A program made the position numbers and the translations under genes. The notes below the pieces were generated by a model. The model was not told the origin of the DNA, searched no databases, and saw nothing but the letters and a program-made list of their open reading frames with translations. From assembly GCA_903951405.1 (NCBI GenBank), contig CAJBBV010000154.1, positions 1 through 47,947 on the forward strand: DNA of 47,947 nt. Reading direction: 5' to 3'. This stretch comes from an uncultured bacterium. Its GTDB lineage: Bacteria; Bacteroidota; Bacteroidia; Chitinophagales; Chitinophagaceae. Below are positions 35,767 to 47,099 of the stretch, in pieces. Position 1 is the first letter of the stretch, and the number at the start of each line of letters is the position of its first letter.

Positions 35767-37866
35767 ATGTCTAAAAGTGTATATGTACAACGTGATATAA
35801 GTTGGCTGAGTTTCAATGCTAGAGTCCTTCAAGAAGCAAATGACCCAAGTGTTCCATTGAAAGAACGTATTCGGTTTTTAGGAATTTTCTCAAACAACCT
35901 TGATGAGTTCTTCCGAATTAGGGTTGCCACCTTGAAAAGAATGACCGAATTCATAAGTAAAAAAGAAAAGCTCTCAGTCCATTTTGAAGAAAGTCCGACA
36001 GAAGTGCTAAACGATATATTAAAAATCGTTCTACAACAACAAAATGAGTTCAATAGAATATGGAGTAACATACAAATTGAATTGAAAAGAAACGGTATTT
36101 TTTTAAAAAATGAAAAACAATTAACACGGGACCAAAAGATATTTGTGACTAACTTTTTTGAAAAAGAAGTACGCTCAAATATTATTCCCTTAATGATTGA
36201 GAGCTTACCAGAATTACCATACTTAAGGGATAAGAGTATTTATTTAGGTGTGGTGATGCAAAAGAAAAATTCTGCTTACAAGGAAAAGTATGCCTTGATT
36301 GAAATACCTTCAAAAACCATCGGCAGATTCATATCGTTGCCAAACGGAAAATCGAATGAAGAACATATCATTCTTTTAGAGGATATTGTACGATATAATC
36401 TTCCCTACATATTTTCCTATTTTGGCTATGATCATTTTGAAGCCCATATTTTCAAGGTTACAAAAGATGCTGAAATCGACCTCGATAATGACATCAGTAC
36501 GTCCTTTGTCGAAAAAATACAGAAAGGATTAAAAAGTAGAAGAAAGGGAAAACCAGTTCGGTTCGTATATGATAAAGAAATGAATAGTGGTCTGTTGAAT
36601 TACTTATCCAAAAAACTAAACCTTGATAAAAAAAGTTCTATAATACCAGGTGGCCGTATTCATAATTTTAAGCACTTCATGGATTTCCCTGATGTTTTCC
36701 CATCACAAAAAAAGAAATCTCCCCCGTTCACTCATCCCGAACTTAAAAATGCAATTCGAGTAACAGACATTATAGACAAAAAAGATGTACTCTTACATTT
36801 CCCATACCATTCCTTTAGTGCTATTATAGATTTACTTAGAGAAGCTGCAATAGATCCTGATGTTCAATCTCTAAAAATAACAGCTTACAGATTAGCTTCC
36901 GAATCAAAAATCATAAACGCATTAATCAACGCAGCAAGAAATGGAAAAAAAGTTGAGGTCATGCTGGAACTAAAAGCACGATTTGATGAAGAAGCAAATC
37001 TCGAATGGAAGAGCATACTTGAAGAAGAAGGAATTAAAGTGCTGATTGGAGTTCCAAACATGAAAGTACATGCCAAAATATGTGTAATCAAAAAAAGAGT
37101 TGGAAACAGAACAATACAATATGGTTTTGTAAGTACAGGGAATTTGAATGAAAAGACTGCCAATTTCTATGGAGATCATTGTCTTCTAACCTCCAACAGG
37201 AATATCATGGCTGATATCAATAGAATATTCTTCTATTTGGAAAATCCAATCTTGCATTCAAGTGCATTAAAAGAATGCAAAACATTATTAGCAAGTCCGT
37301 TTCAAATGAGAAAAAGCTTTACAGAACTTATTGAAAAAGAAGTAAAAGAAGCGAAAAAGGGTAGACCTGCATCAATCACACTAAAATTAAATTCCTTAAG
37401 TGACGTCAAATTGATTGAACAACTATATCATGCATCTGCACAAGGAGTTGAAGTAAACATTATAATTCGAGGTATTTATTCTATCAAAAAACATCCTAAG
37501 AAAAACGAGAAACATATTTATGCGGTAAGTATAGTTGATGAATTCTTAGAGCATGCTCGAGTTGTAATATTTCACAATGCTGGTAATGTAAAAGTATATA
37601 TTTCCAGCGCAGATTGGATGGTGAGAAACCTAGACCACCGAATTGAAGCAGCATGCCCAATTCTCGATGTTGAACTAAAAAATGAACTCATTGAGATTAT
37701 AAAAATACAACTAGATGATAGCGTAAAATCCAGAATATTAGACCCGGAATTAAGCAACAACTATGTATCTTCACAGGGTAGAAAAAGGGTTCGCTCTCAA
37801 TTAGCAACCTATAATTATTTAAATAAAAAATTATTATCACCAATACGTGAGATTAGCCGCAATTGA
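35767..37866 (+). CDS. ppk1: Polyphosphate kinase 1
   Basis: A 699-residue PPK1 with all four domains. The N-terminal QRDISWLSFNARVLQEA and NNLDEFFRIRVA segments are family marks; the phosphorylated histidine is in KVHAKICVIKK and the second catalytic His in FLEHARVVIFHN, followed by SSADWMVRNLDHRIE. It transfers phosphate from ATP to polyphosphate and back, at the inner membrane. Length is normal. Its last 20 bases overlap the ppx gene. The ATG at 35767 is the only reasonable start. Confidence 0.96.
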   Translation: MSKSVYVQRDISWLSFNARVLQEANDPSVPLKERIRFLGIFSNNLDEFFRIRVATLKRMTEFISKKEKLSVHFEESPTEVLNDILKIVLQQQNEFNRIWSNIQIELKRNGIFLKNEKQLTRDQKIFVTNFFEKEVRSNIIPLMIESLPELPYLRDKSIYLGVVMQKKNSAYKEKYALIEIPSKTIGRFISLPNGKSNEEHIILLEDIVRYNLPYIFSYFGYDHFEAHIFKVTKDAEIDLDNDISTSFVEKIQKGLKSRRKGKPVRFVYDKEMNSGLLNYLSKKLNLDKKSSIIPGGRIHNFKHFMDFPDVFPSQKKKSPPFTHPELKNAIRVTDIIDKKDVLLHFPYHSFSAIIDLLREAAIDPDVQSLKITAYRLASESKIINALINAARNGKKVEVMLELKARFDEEANLEWKSILEEEGIKVLIGVPNMKVHAKICVIKKRVGNRTIQYGFVSTGNLNEKTANFYGDHCLLTSNRNIMADINRIFFYLENPILHSSALKECKTLLASPFQMRKSFTELIEKEVKEAKKGRPASITLKLNSLSDVKLIEQLYHASAQGVEVNIIIRGIYSIKKHPKKNEKHIYAVSIVDEFLEHARVVIFHNAGNVKVYISSADWMVRNLDHRIEAACPILDVELKNELIEIIKIQLDDSVKSRILDPELSNNYVSSQGRKRVRSQLATYNYLNKKLLSPIREISRN

Positions 37867-38728
37867 TATCGGAACTAATGCATGCAGATTGCTAATTTCA
37901 GAAATTACTATTGATGATAACAATAAGCCACAATTTAATAAATTAAATCTTGTTCGCGTCCCACTTAGGCTCGGTTTCGACGTATTTGAAACAGGCTTGA
38001 TTTCAAAAGAGAAAAAGGGCATGATCCTTCAAACCATGAAAGCATATGCTCACCTTATGAATGCATATAAGGTAGAAAAAAATATTGCCGTTGCGACCAG
38101 TGCAATGCGTGATGCCAAAAATCGTGATGAGGTGGTTAGGAAAATTTTTCTTGAAACTGGCATTAGCATTAAAGTAATTACAGGAGATTTTGAAGCATCA
38201 TTAATTTATGAAAATCATATTGCAGAAAACTTAAACGAAAATAATTCGTACCTATATATTGATGTAGGTGGGGGTAGCACTGAGTTGACTTTTTTCTGCA
38301 ACAAAGAACTGGTTTTTAAACAATCCTTTAATATTGGCACGATTAGGCTACTAAAAAATACAGTTAATGAAAGCATGTGGGATGCCATGAAGGAAACAAT
38401 TCGAGAAAATATAAAAGGACAGAAAAATGTTATCGCAATAGGAACAGGTGGAAACATTAACAAAATATTTTCCCTCAGCAAAAAAAAGGAAGGCAAACCA
38501 TTAACCCTCGAATTACTCAAAGACTATCACCGTGAATTTTCTTCATTTTCATTAGAGGATCGAATCAAAACATATAATTTACGTGAAGATAGAGCAGATG
38601 TAATCGTTCCAGCTCTCCTCATTTACATTCAAATTATGAAATGGGCTGATATAGATGAAATCCTAGTGCCTAAGATCGGACTTGCAGATGGCCTAATACA
38701 ACATCTCTATGCAGAGATGAACCCTTAA
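37847..38728 (+). CDS. ppx: Ppx/GppA exopolyphosphatase
   Basis: A 293-residue ASKHA-fold phosphatase of the Ppx/GppA family, the short single-domain type without the C-terminal HD-like domain of E. coli Ppx. P-loop-like IDIGTNACRLLI starts the protein, and YIDVGGGSTELTFF and AIGTGGNINKI follow. It releases phosphate from the end of polyphosphate or hydrolyses pppGpp. It starts with GTG at 37847 inside ppk1, so the two enzymes, with opposed activities, are translationally linked. Confidence 0.9.
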   Translation: MRLAAIDIGTNACRLLISEITIDDNNKPQFNKLNLVRVPLRLGFDVFETGLISKEKKGMILQTMKAYAHLMNAYKVEKNIAVATSAMRDAKNRDEVVRKIFLETGISIKVITGDFEASLIYENHIAENLNENNSYLYIDVGGGSTELTFFCNKELVFKQSFNIGTIRLLKNTVNESMWDAMKETIRENIKGQKNVIAIGTGGNINKIFSLSKKKEGKPLTLELLKDYHREFSSFSLEDRIKTYNLREDRADVIVPALLIYIQIMKWADIDEILVPKIGLADGLIQHLYAEMNP

Positions 38729-38816
38729 CATCAAATTCATATTATCATTCCGATTTGATAACAATCAGCTAACGATATTATAAAGAATTGTTTTGAAATT
38801 CACTAAACCAATTCTT

Positions 38817-39677
38817 ATGATAAGAAGAGAAGCTGATGTTATCGTATTAAGCGACCTCCATCTTGGAACTTATGGTTGCCATGCTATGGAACTTGTTGAC
38901 TATATCAGAAGTATTCAGCCTAAAATACTAATCCTCAACGGAGATATCATTGATATTTGGCAATTCAGAAAACATTATTTCCCAGCATCACACATGCAAG
39001 TGATAAAAGAAATTTTTGGCCTAATGGCTAAAGGGACTCAAGTTGTATATATCACAGGAAATCATGATGAGTCACTCAGAAGATATAGTGGACTACAAAT
39101 GGGGAATCTCCTATTAACAGATAAATACGTTATGGACCTTGATGGAGAAAAAACATGGATATTCCATGGAGATGTATTTGATGCCACAACCAAGGGGAGT
39201 GCAAAAATGATTGCCAAGTTAGGTGGACAAGGTTATGATATGCTGATTTTGCTAAATAGAGCAATTAACTGGTTGCTTAAAATGGTTGGTAAAGAAAAGA
39301 TGAGCTTGAGCAAGAAGGTTAAAAATAGTGTGAAAAAAGCCGTTTCATGGATTAGCAATTTTGAACAAATCGCAGCAGAATTAGCCATTGAGAAAAAATA
39401 TAAAAATGTCATTTGTGGACATATACATCAACCACAAATAAAAGAAGTTAAAACTGATAAGGGATCTGTTACATATATGAATAGTGGAGATTGGATTGAA
39501 AATCTGACTTCACTTGAGTACAATCAAGGGAAATGGGAAATTTTCCAATATGAAGAAAAGGAAATTACAAAAGCAGATATAAGCGTATTCAAGAAGGAAA
39601 ATAAAATTCCAATATTAGATATCCTCACCGATGAGGTTGCTGTATTCTTTAATTCAATGACTGCTACAATTCAATAA
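38817..39677 (+). CDS. LpxH-like metallophosphoesterase
   Basis: A 286-residue calcineurin-like phosphoesterase from the ATG at 38817 (a TTG at 38793 would add 8 residues). The metal motifs are complete: SDLHLG, NGDIID, GNHDES, FHGD and CGHIHQ. Family members include UDP-2,3-diacylglucosamine pyrophosphatase (LpxH) of lipid A synthesis, and this is a plausible role; the exact substrate is not fixed by sequence. It lies 5 bp before a glycosyltransferase gene, a pair that suggests cell-envelope lipid work. Confidence 0.83.
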   Translation: MIRREADVIVLSDLHLGTYGCHAMELVDYIRSIQPKILILNGDIIDIWQFRKHYFPASHMQVIKEIFGLMAKGTQVVYITGNHDESLRRYSGLQMGNLLLTDKYVMDLDGEKTWIFHGDVFDATTKGSAKMIAKLGGQGYDMLILLNRAINWLLKMVGKEKMSLSKKVKNSVKKAVSWISNFEQIAAELAIEKKYKNVICGHIHQPQIKEVKTDKGSVTYMNSGDWIENLTSLEYNQGKWEIFQYEEKEITKADISVFKKENKIPILDILTDEVAVFFNSMTATIQ

Positions 39678-39682
39678 AATAC

Positions 39683-40729
39683 ATGAAGATATTTTATGCA
39701 GTTCAAGCTACTGGGAATGGGCATATAAGCAGAGCATCTGAAATTATTCCATTTTTAAAAAAATATGGAACTGTGGATGTCTTCTTAAGTGGGAATAATC
39801 ATTCCCTGAAAAACGATTTGCCGGTTGCCTACAAAAGCAAAGGTTTGAGTTTGTATTACGATAAAGAAGGTTCTGTAGATTTATGGAAAACATTAAAATC
39901 AATCCAAGCAAAAAAAATTTGGAATGAAGCTAAGCACTTGCCAATCGAAAAATACGATCTTATCATCAATGATTTTGAATGCATTACCTCACTTTCTTGC
40001 AAACTAAAAAAAATCCCTTCCATTCATTTTGGACATCAAGCAAGTTTTGTCAGCAGTAAAGTTCCTAGACCTAATAAAAGAGAAGTAACTGGGGAGTGGG
40101 TGCTTAAAAATTATGCTTCTGGAACGCAGAACATAGGGCTACACCTCAAATCATATGATCAAAATATATTCCCCCCTATTATAAAATCTTCGATTATTTC
40201 AGCAGTCCCTAGTAATAATCATCATATTACGGTATACCTCAATCATTATAGAGATGAAATACTAATAAAATATTTATCTCAAATAAAGGATTACAATTTT
40301 GAAGTGTTTTCAAAAGAAGTACAATCAAGTAGTGTTATAGGAAATATAAAAATCCTACCGATAAATCAAGAGATGTTTAATCAAAGTCTCATTCATTGTC
40401 ATGGCATAATTACTGGCGCAGGATTTGAAACCCCCGCCGAAGCATTGTATCTAGGTAAAAAAATTATGGTGATACCTCTACAAGGACAATATGAACAACA
40501 ATGCAATGCAAAAGCACTTGAAGAGTTTAATGCTATGTCTGTCCCTAAACTTGATGATGATTTTCCCAAACATTTCAAAAATTGGATCGAACAATTCGAA
40601 CCGATTAAATTGACTCTAAGCCATTCAACAGAAGAGATTATTAGAGCAGTCATACATAAAGCTCCATCTTATAGTATATCCTCAGCCACCATTACAAGTA
40701 CACTTTCACCACTCGAAATGGCTATTTAA
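39683..40729 (+). CDS. GT-B glycosyltransferase, MJ1255-like
   Basis: A 348-residue GT-B protein. The N-terminal domain has the ATGNGHISRASEI motif like MurG and family 28, and the C-terminal domain the nucleotide-sugar motif GAGFETPAEALYLGKKIMVIP. It most resembles the MJ1255/VC2487 group (TIGR00661). Such enzymes glycosylate lipids or other acceptors, but the sugar is not known. It is co-oriented with the LpxH-like gene, 5 bp apart; they likely form an operon. Confidence 0.8.
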   Translation: MKIFYAVQATGNGHISRASEIIPFLKKYGTVDVFLSGNNHSLKNDLPVAYKSKGLSLYYDKEGSVDLWKTLKSIQAKKIWNEAKHLPIEKYDLIINDFECITSLSCKLKKIPSIHFGHQASFVSSKVPRPNKREVTGEWVLKNYASGTQNIGLHLKSYDQNIFPPIIKSSIISAVPSNNHHITVYLNHYRDEILIKYLSQIKDYNFEVFSKEVQSSSVIGNIKILPINQEMFNQSLIHCHGIITGAGFETPAEALYLGKKIMVIPLQGQYEQQCNAKALEEFNAMSVPKLDDDFPKHFKNWIEQFEPIKLTLSHSTEEIIRAVIHKAPSYSISSATITSTLSPLEMAI

Positions 40730-40757
40730 AAAACTACACTTTACTAGGGAGCTCACA

Positions 40758-42959
40758 TTAAAGCTGTTTTACAACGTACCAACTATAGTCATCCGGCTTA
40801 ATCTCAACCTCAATGGATACTTCATGATTGTTGTCCACCTTTAGATTAAGCGGTTTATTATACTTATCCGTAATACGGATTGAGGTAGTAACTCCAGCAT
40901 AATACAGTGGCAATTTTATTGTTTGTTTAATAACAGTCTTTGTTGGATTGAATAACAGCACAAAAGCCTTATCATCTAATAATGGGTTGACATGCATAAA
41001 CCCATCCCATTCCCTACCATCCGCTCTTCTCAAATGAATAATAGGCGAATTCAAGATATTCCTATATTGCTTATACCAATTTATCGTTTTAGCAACGAGC
41101 TGTTTTGTTTTTTCAGTATCATACAATCTTGGTCCACGATAGCAAGCCTGCACACCAGCTCCATAATATTGTATCATCAGCATTTCATAATCATTTAGAT
41201 GATCCTGTAAGGGCTCCAATACAGCCTCCGGACCACCACCCTGATACCTTGTTAGCGGCACAAAGCCCCAACCCATAGATGGACTTTTTTCAAATGTACC
41301 ATCATGTATATTTTGGCGATTAATGATTTTTTGTTGCTCCCTTGATAACGAAAAATTTACTTCACGATACCCGACTCCAATTTTGTGAGTGCCATCAAGG
41401 AAATACCAATCTGGGGCATTCACATAAATACCATGCTCATTACACCAATGATATAATTCCTTTTGTAATTGCATCTGTTTCCATTGGGAATCCTCTAATC
41501 CAGAATGACCAGGATGAACTGTAGAAGCACATACATCCCCAGGATAAGGTCCATCGTTTTCAAAAATGTCAAACCCTGTACTGCTGATAAAATACTTCAA
41601 TTTATCAATATACGTTAAGCCCCACTTGCTACCCATGCAGGGTGCATTACCAAAAAATGCACCACCCGGCTTACCCGTTAACGGGCTAATAACATCGGTC
41701 TCATCATCTATCCTTCTGCTACTAAATAATGAATAACTGCCAATTTGAATACCCTTACTATGCGCATAATCGGTCAAATATTTCCACTTCTTTACATTAA
41801 GTTCACTTGTATCTTCCATATCACAATGACTACCAAAGCTTAAAATCAATGCTTCGTATCCCGTAGCGGCACATTGGTCAACTGCAGTTTTAACCTCATC
41901 ATCATTAGCGCTGACCAAATGCATGAATATCGGGTTTTGAGTTGTCCATGGAGCAACAGTAGCATACATTTTTTGAATCATAAGTCCACGACGCTCTCGA
42001 TCATAACTATCCATCAATAACTCATGAGTTCTAACGGATTGTATTGATTGACTAGGTGATAAAACAATAGACGTTACTTTTTCAGGATAGATCTGTAATA
42101 AACAAGGTGTTTGGTAATTATAATTCACTTGAGAAGTATAAGTAGAATCAATATTCCAATGGGTAGTTTGATCGCTTATGTCATACCGCATAGCATTATT
42201 AAATGCATAATTTGTTTCAACATAGATTCCATGTTGCTTTTTCATTTGCTCAGGCGTTCCAACAACAGCACTTTCTTCTTCGACTAATCCAAGCGATTCA
42301 TTTATAATTTTATTAATTACAATTGAATGATCACTATTATTTTTTACTAAGACAGACTTAACAATCAATGGAATACCATCATAGATTTCATATTGAACAA
42401 TAACTTCTACACCCGAAAGTGCTTGAATAGAGGAATGGTAAGTAAATGATACTTTTTTCCCTGTGCCATATTTATCCAATAATCCCCATGTCTTTTTTTC
42501 CCAATTCAGTAATGACTTAATGTTTTCTACTTGAACATTCGTGCAGAATAAATCATCCGACTTCTTCGTGAATGCATCTAGCCAATCAGGTTTAAAAAAC
42601 GCCTTTTCTTGCTGACCATGCAATCCTCCAACTGAGTATGGCTTTCCGTCGATCGTAACAATAGCTTCAGGCTCGATAGCACGAATCAATTCTTGCCCGG
42701 TTGTCATATTTCGAAAATCATAGCAGACAATATTTGGACTTATACGAAATGTCCGTCTAACTAATCCATTATAGAGTATGATATTTTTTTTATCCATAGA
42801 TAGATAGACTCCAGCTTTCTCCTTCGGGGTATTGATCAACCAATCTGATTTAATTGTAGCAGGATGTAATTCATTCCAAACAGGGAGCGAAGGCATAGTT
42901 TGTGAAAATAGGTGTTGAGTAACCAAAAAAACAAACGCAAAAAATAATCCCTTTTTCAT
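40758..42959 (-). CDS. Secreted alpha-galactosidase-like glycosidase (clan GH-D)
   Basis: A 733-residue exported protein (signal about residues 1-19). The N-terminal half is a beta-supersandwich as in GH27/GH36 enzymes, and residues 360-640 form a TIM barrel with the conserved FDIFENDGPY motif, in which Asp469 is the likely nucleophile. A C-terminal beta-domain follows (about 650-733). It fits clan GH-D (alpha-galactosidase, alpha-N-acetylgalactosaminidase, isomaltodextranase) but belongs to no subgroup I can name. Secreted Bacteroidota members work on plant or host glycans. The gene is transcribed alone. Confidence 0.7.
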   Translation of the reverse strand: MKKGLFFAFVFLVTQHLFSQTMPSLPVWNELHPATIKSDWLINTPKEKAGVYLSMDKKNIILYNGLVRRTFRISPNIVCYDFRNMTTGQELIRAIEPEAIVTIDGKPYSVGGLHGQQEKAFFKPDWLDAFTKKSDDLFCTNVQVENIKSLLNWEKKTWGLLDKYGTGKKVSFTYHSSIQALSGVEVIVQYEIYDGIPLIVKSVLVKNNSDHSIVINKIINESLGLVEEESAVVGTPEQMKKQHGIYVETNYAFNNAMRYDISDQTTHWNIDSTYTSQVNYNYQTPCLLQIYPEKVTSIVLSPSQSIQSVRTHELLMDSYDRERRGLMIQKMYATVAPWTTQNPIFMHLVSANDDEVKTAVDQCAATGYEALILSFGSHCDMEDTSELNVKKWKYLTDYAHSKGIQIGSYSLFSSRRIDDETDVISPLTGKPGGAFFGNAPCMGSKWGLTYIDKLKYFISSTGFDIFENDGPYPGDVCASTVHPGHSGLEDSQWKQMQLQKELYHWCNEHGIYVNAPDWYFLDGTHKIGVGYREVNFSLSREQQKIINRQNIHDGTFEKSPSMGWGFVPLTRYQGGGPEAVLEPLQDHLNDYEMLMIQYYGAGVQACYRGPRLYDTEKTKQLVAKTINWYKQYRNILNSPIIHLRRADGREWDGFMHVNPLLDDKAFVLLFNPTKTVIKQTIKLPLYYAGVTTSIRITDKYNKPLNLKVDNNHEVSIEVEIKPDDYSWYVVKQL

Positions 42960-43029
42960 GTGTTGAATTTATATCAATAAAAAAATAATAAGTATTAAGA
43001 CAGTAGTGGTATTAGCTAAAGTTAATGAA

Positions 43030-43647
43030 TTAAACAGTAGACATATTAATACGTGCAACCTGGAAAGTGGGTGATTCTTCCCAACTCATCATGGCATTGA
43101 TGAATTTTACTTGTTCAAATTTTTTTAAGTCGGATAATCGAATATCCATTAACTGAATTTTCCCTTCTATTAGCAACTGTGCACGCCTTGTTCCCTCTAA
43201 CAATGGATCTTCGGGCGTATACCAATTCGCGCCATCAAAGAATACAATATTCGCGTATGACGCATCTTTAAGTATACCCTCATCACACATAATTATTTCA
43301 TCAACCCCTGCAGTATTTAGCAAGCTAGTAATCCAACCTCTATCCTCAAATTTGAAATCATATTGATGGCCGCCTAAGTTGACCAACATAACACTATCAA
43401 TAGTTTTGATTGAATAGTCAGTATAAGAAATATCAATTATTTGTTCAAGGTTGTATACAATTCTCCATTTAACAACAGTATTACTATCGAAACACTTACT
43501 ATCGAAGATATCATGCAAGTTGATATAAGGCTCCTTGCCATAATGCATTAACGTTCTGTTCATCCTCAATTGATGAAAATGCAAATTTTCGGGTTGCCGA
43601 TTGTTTACTCTTATTGATTCAATAAATTGGAACATAAATTTTATCAA
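43030..43647 (-). CDS. pabC: 4-amino-4-deoxychorismate lyase (class IV aminotransferase)
   Basis: A 205-residue PLP enzyme of the class IV fold. The PLP lysine is probably the Lys in YDFKFEDR (matching the KxxxR pattern of PabC). DASYANIVFFDG and TPEDPLLEGTRRAQLL are typical. It removes pyruvate from aminodeoxychorismate to give 4-aminobenzoate for folate. Start at 43647 overlaps the end of pabB by 29 bases; ATG at 43635 is another option. It is translated with pabB. Confidence 0.82.
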   Translation of the reverse strand: MIKFMFQFIESIRVNNRQPENLHFHQLRMNRTLMHYGKEPYINLHDIFDSKCFDSNTVVKWRIVYNLEQIIDISYTDYSIKTIDSVMLVNLGGHQYDFKFEDRGWITSLLNTAGVDEIIMCDEGILKDASYANIVFFDGANWYTPEDPLLEGTRRAQLLIEGKIQLMDIRLSDLKKFEQVKFINAMMSWEESPTFQVARINMSTV

Positions 43648-44560
43648 TCATTTCTTGATATTCTTTTATTACATCGCTTTGAAATGTAATACCACCTCCA
43701 CTTCGAAAATTATTTTCACCATCTATGTACCTAATCAAGACGCAACTATCTAATGTTGTGCCATCAAAATAACCTGCAACACCTGTATAATAACCCCGAT
43801 CTGCATTTTCAACTTGTCGAATTGCCTGAATGGTTTTATTCTTCGGCGCTCCAGAAACAGATCCTGCTGGCAGAAGGCTGAAGATAATATCCCCAATATG
43901 CGCATTAAAATCTTCATATAATGTTCCTGAAACTTCTGAACTAACCTGCCCAATTATCCCGTATTGAGTTTGAACTTCTTCATAATAACGATACCGATTC
44001 ACTTTTACATCATGTGAAACCTTACTCAAGTCGTTTCGAATAAGATCAACTATGGTAGCATGCTCAGCCTGCTCTTTTTCATCACACAAAATAATATTGT
44101 GAGCACCTGGAATGCTTGCATCAATTGTACCCTTCATTGGAAAAGAGTAAATTATTTGATTTTTTATTTGAATAAACGTTTCGGGTGAAAAACTCACAAA
44201 ATGGTTTTTATACCAAACTGCGTATTTTGAATTTACGTTCTCAAAAATATCTTGATGGGTGAGATTTAGCTCAATGGGTGTTGAGCATGTTAGGTTTATT
44301 AAAAAACTATCTCCATAGTTTAGGTACTGCTTTACTTGATTAAATTTAGTAGCATATTCCTCGATAGAAATTGGAAATTTTTTTAATTCGACTGCACACT
44401 TATTTTTTTGATATTCATGATTTGAAAACCCCTGAAAATTATAGAGAAAATCTTTACTACATTCATCAACTAACCATGCCTTAGGCTGTTGACATTCAAA
44501 GTCAATTAGAAAAACAAATGCTCGCTTCTCCGCTCCCCACGTATTTAATCTATCTTTCAT
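43619..44560 (-). CDS. pabB: Aminodeoxychorismate synthase component I
   Basis: A 313-residue chorismate-binding enzyme, the short form that lacks the full N-terminal domain of TrpE. Marks are YSFPMKGTIDAS, EHATIVDLIRNDLS, LPAGSVSGAPKNKTIQ, DRGYYTGVAGYFD and FRSGGGITFQSD, all conserved in the TrpE/PabB family. Next to pabC, it most likely makes 4-amino-4-deoxychorismate using ammonia or an unseen PabA. It ends in a 29-base overlap with pabC. Confidence 0.88.
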   Translation of the reverse strand: MKDRLNTWGAEKRAFVFLIDFECQQPKAWLVDECSKDFLYNFQGFSNHEYQKNKCAVELKKFPISIEEYATKFNQVKQYLNYGDSFLINLTCSTPIELNLTHQDIFENVNSKYAVWYKNHFVSFSPETFIQIKNQIIYSFPMKGTIDASIPGAHNIILCDEKEQAEHATIVDLIRNDLSKVSHDVKVNRYRYYEEVQTQYGIIGQVSSEVSGTLYEDFNAHIGDIIFSLLPAGSVSGAPKNKTIQAIRQVENADRGYYTGVAGYFDGTTLDSCVLIRYIDGENNFRSGGGITFQSDVIKEYQEMIDKIYVPIY

Positions 44561-44662
44561 TGAACTTTTAAAAATTACCGAATTCAGTTAGAGTGATGTA
44601 CAACTTTTTGTATTATGCCTATGATAAAGGTAATATGAGTTTTTGTAAAAAACCGACAAGCT

Positions 44663-47072
<2,410 letters not shown>

Positions 47073-47099
47073 TTATGATAATAATTGACAGCAAAACCA

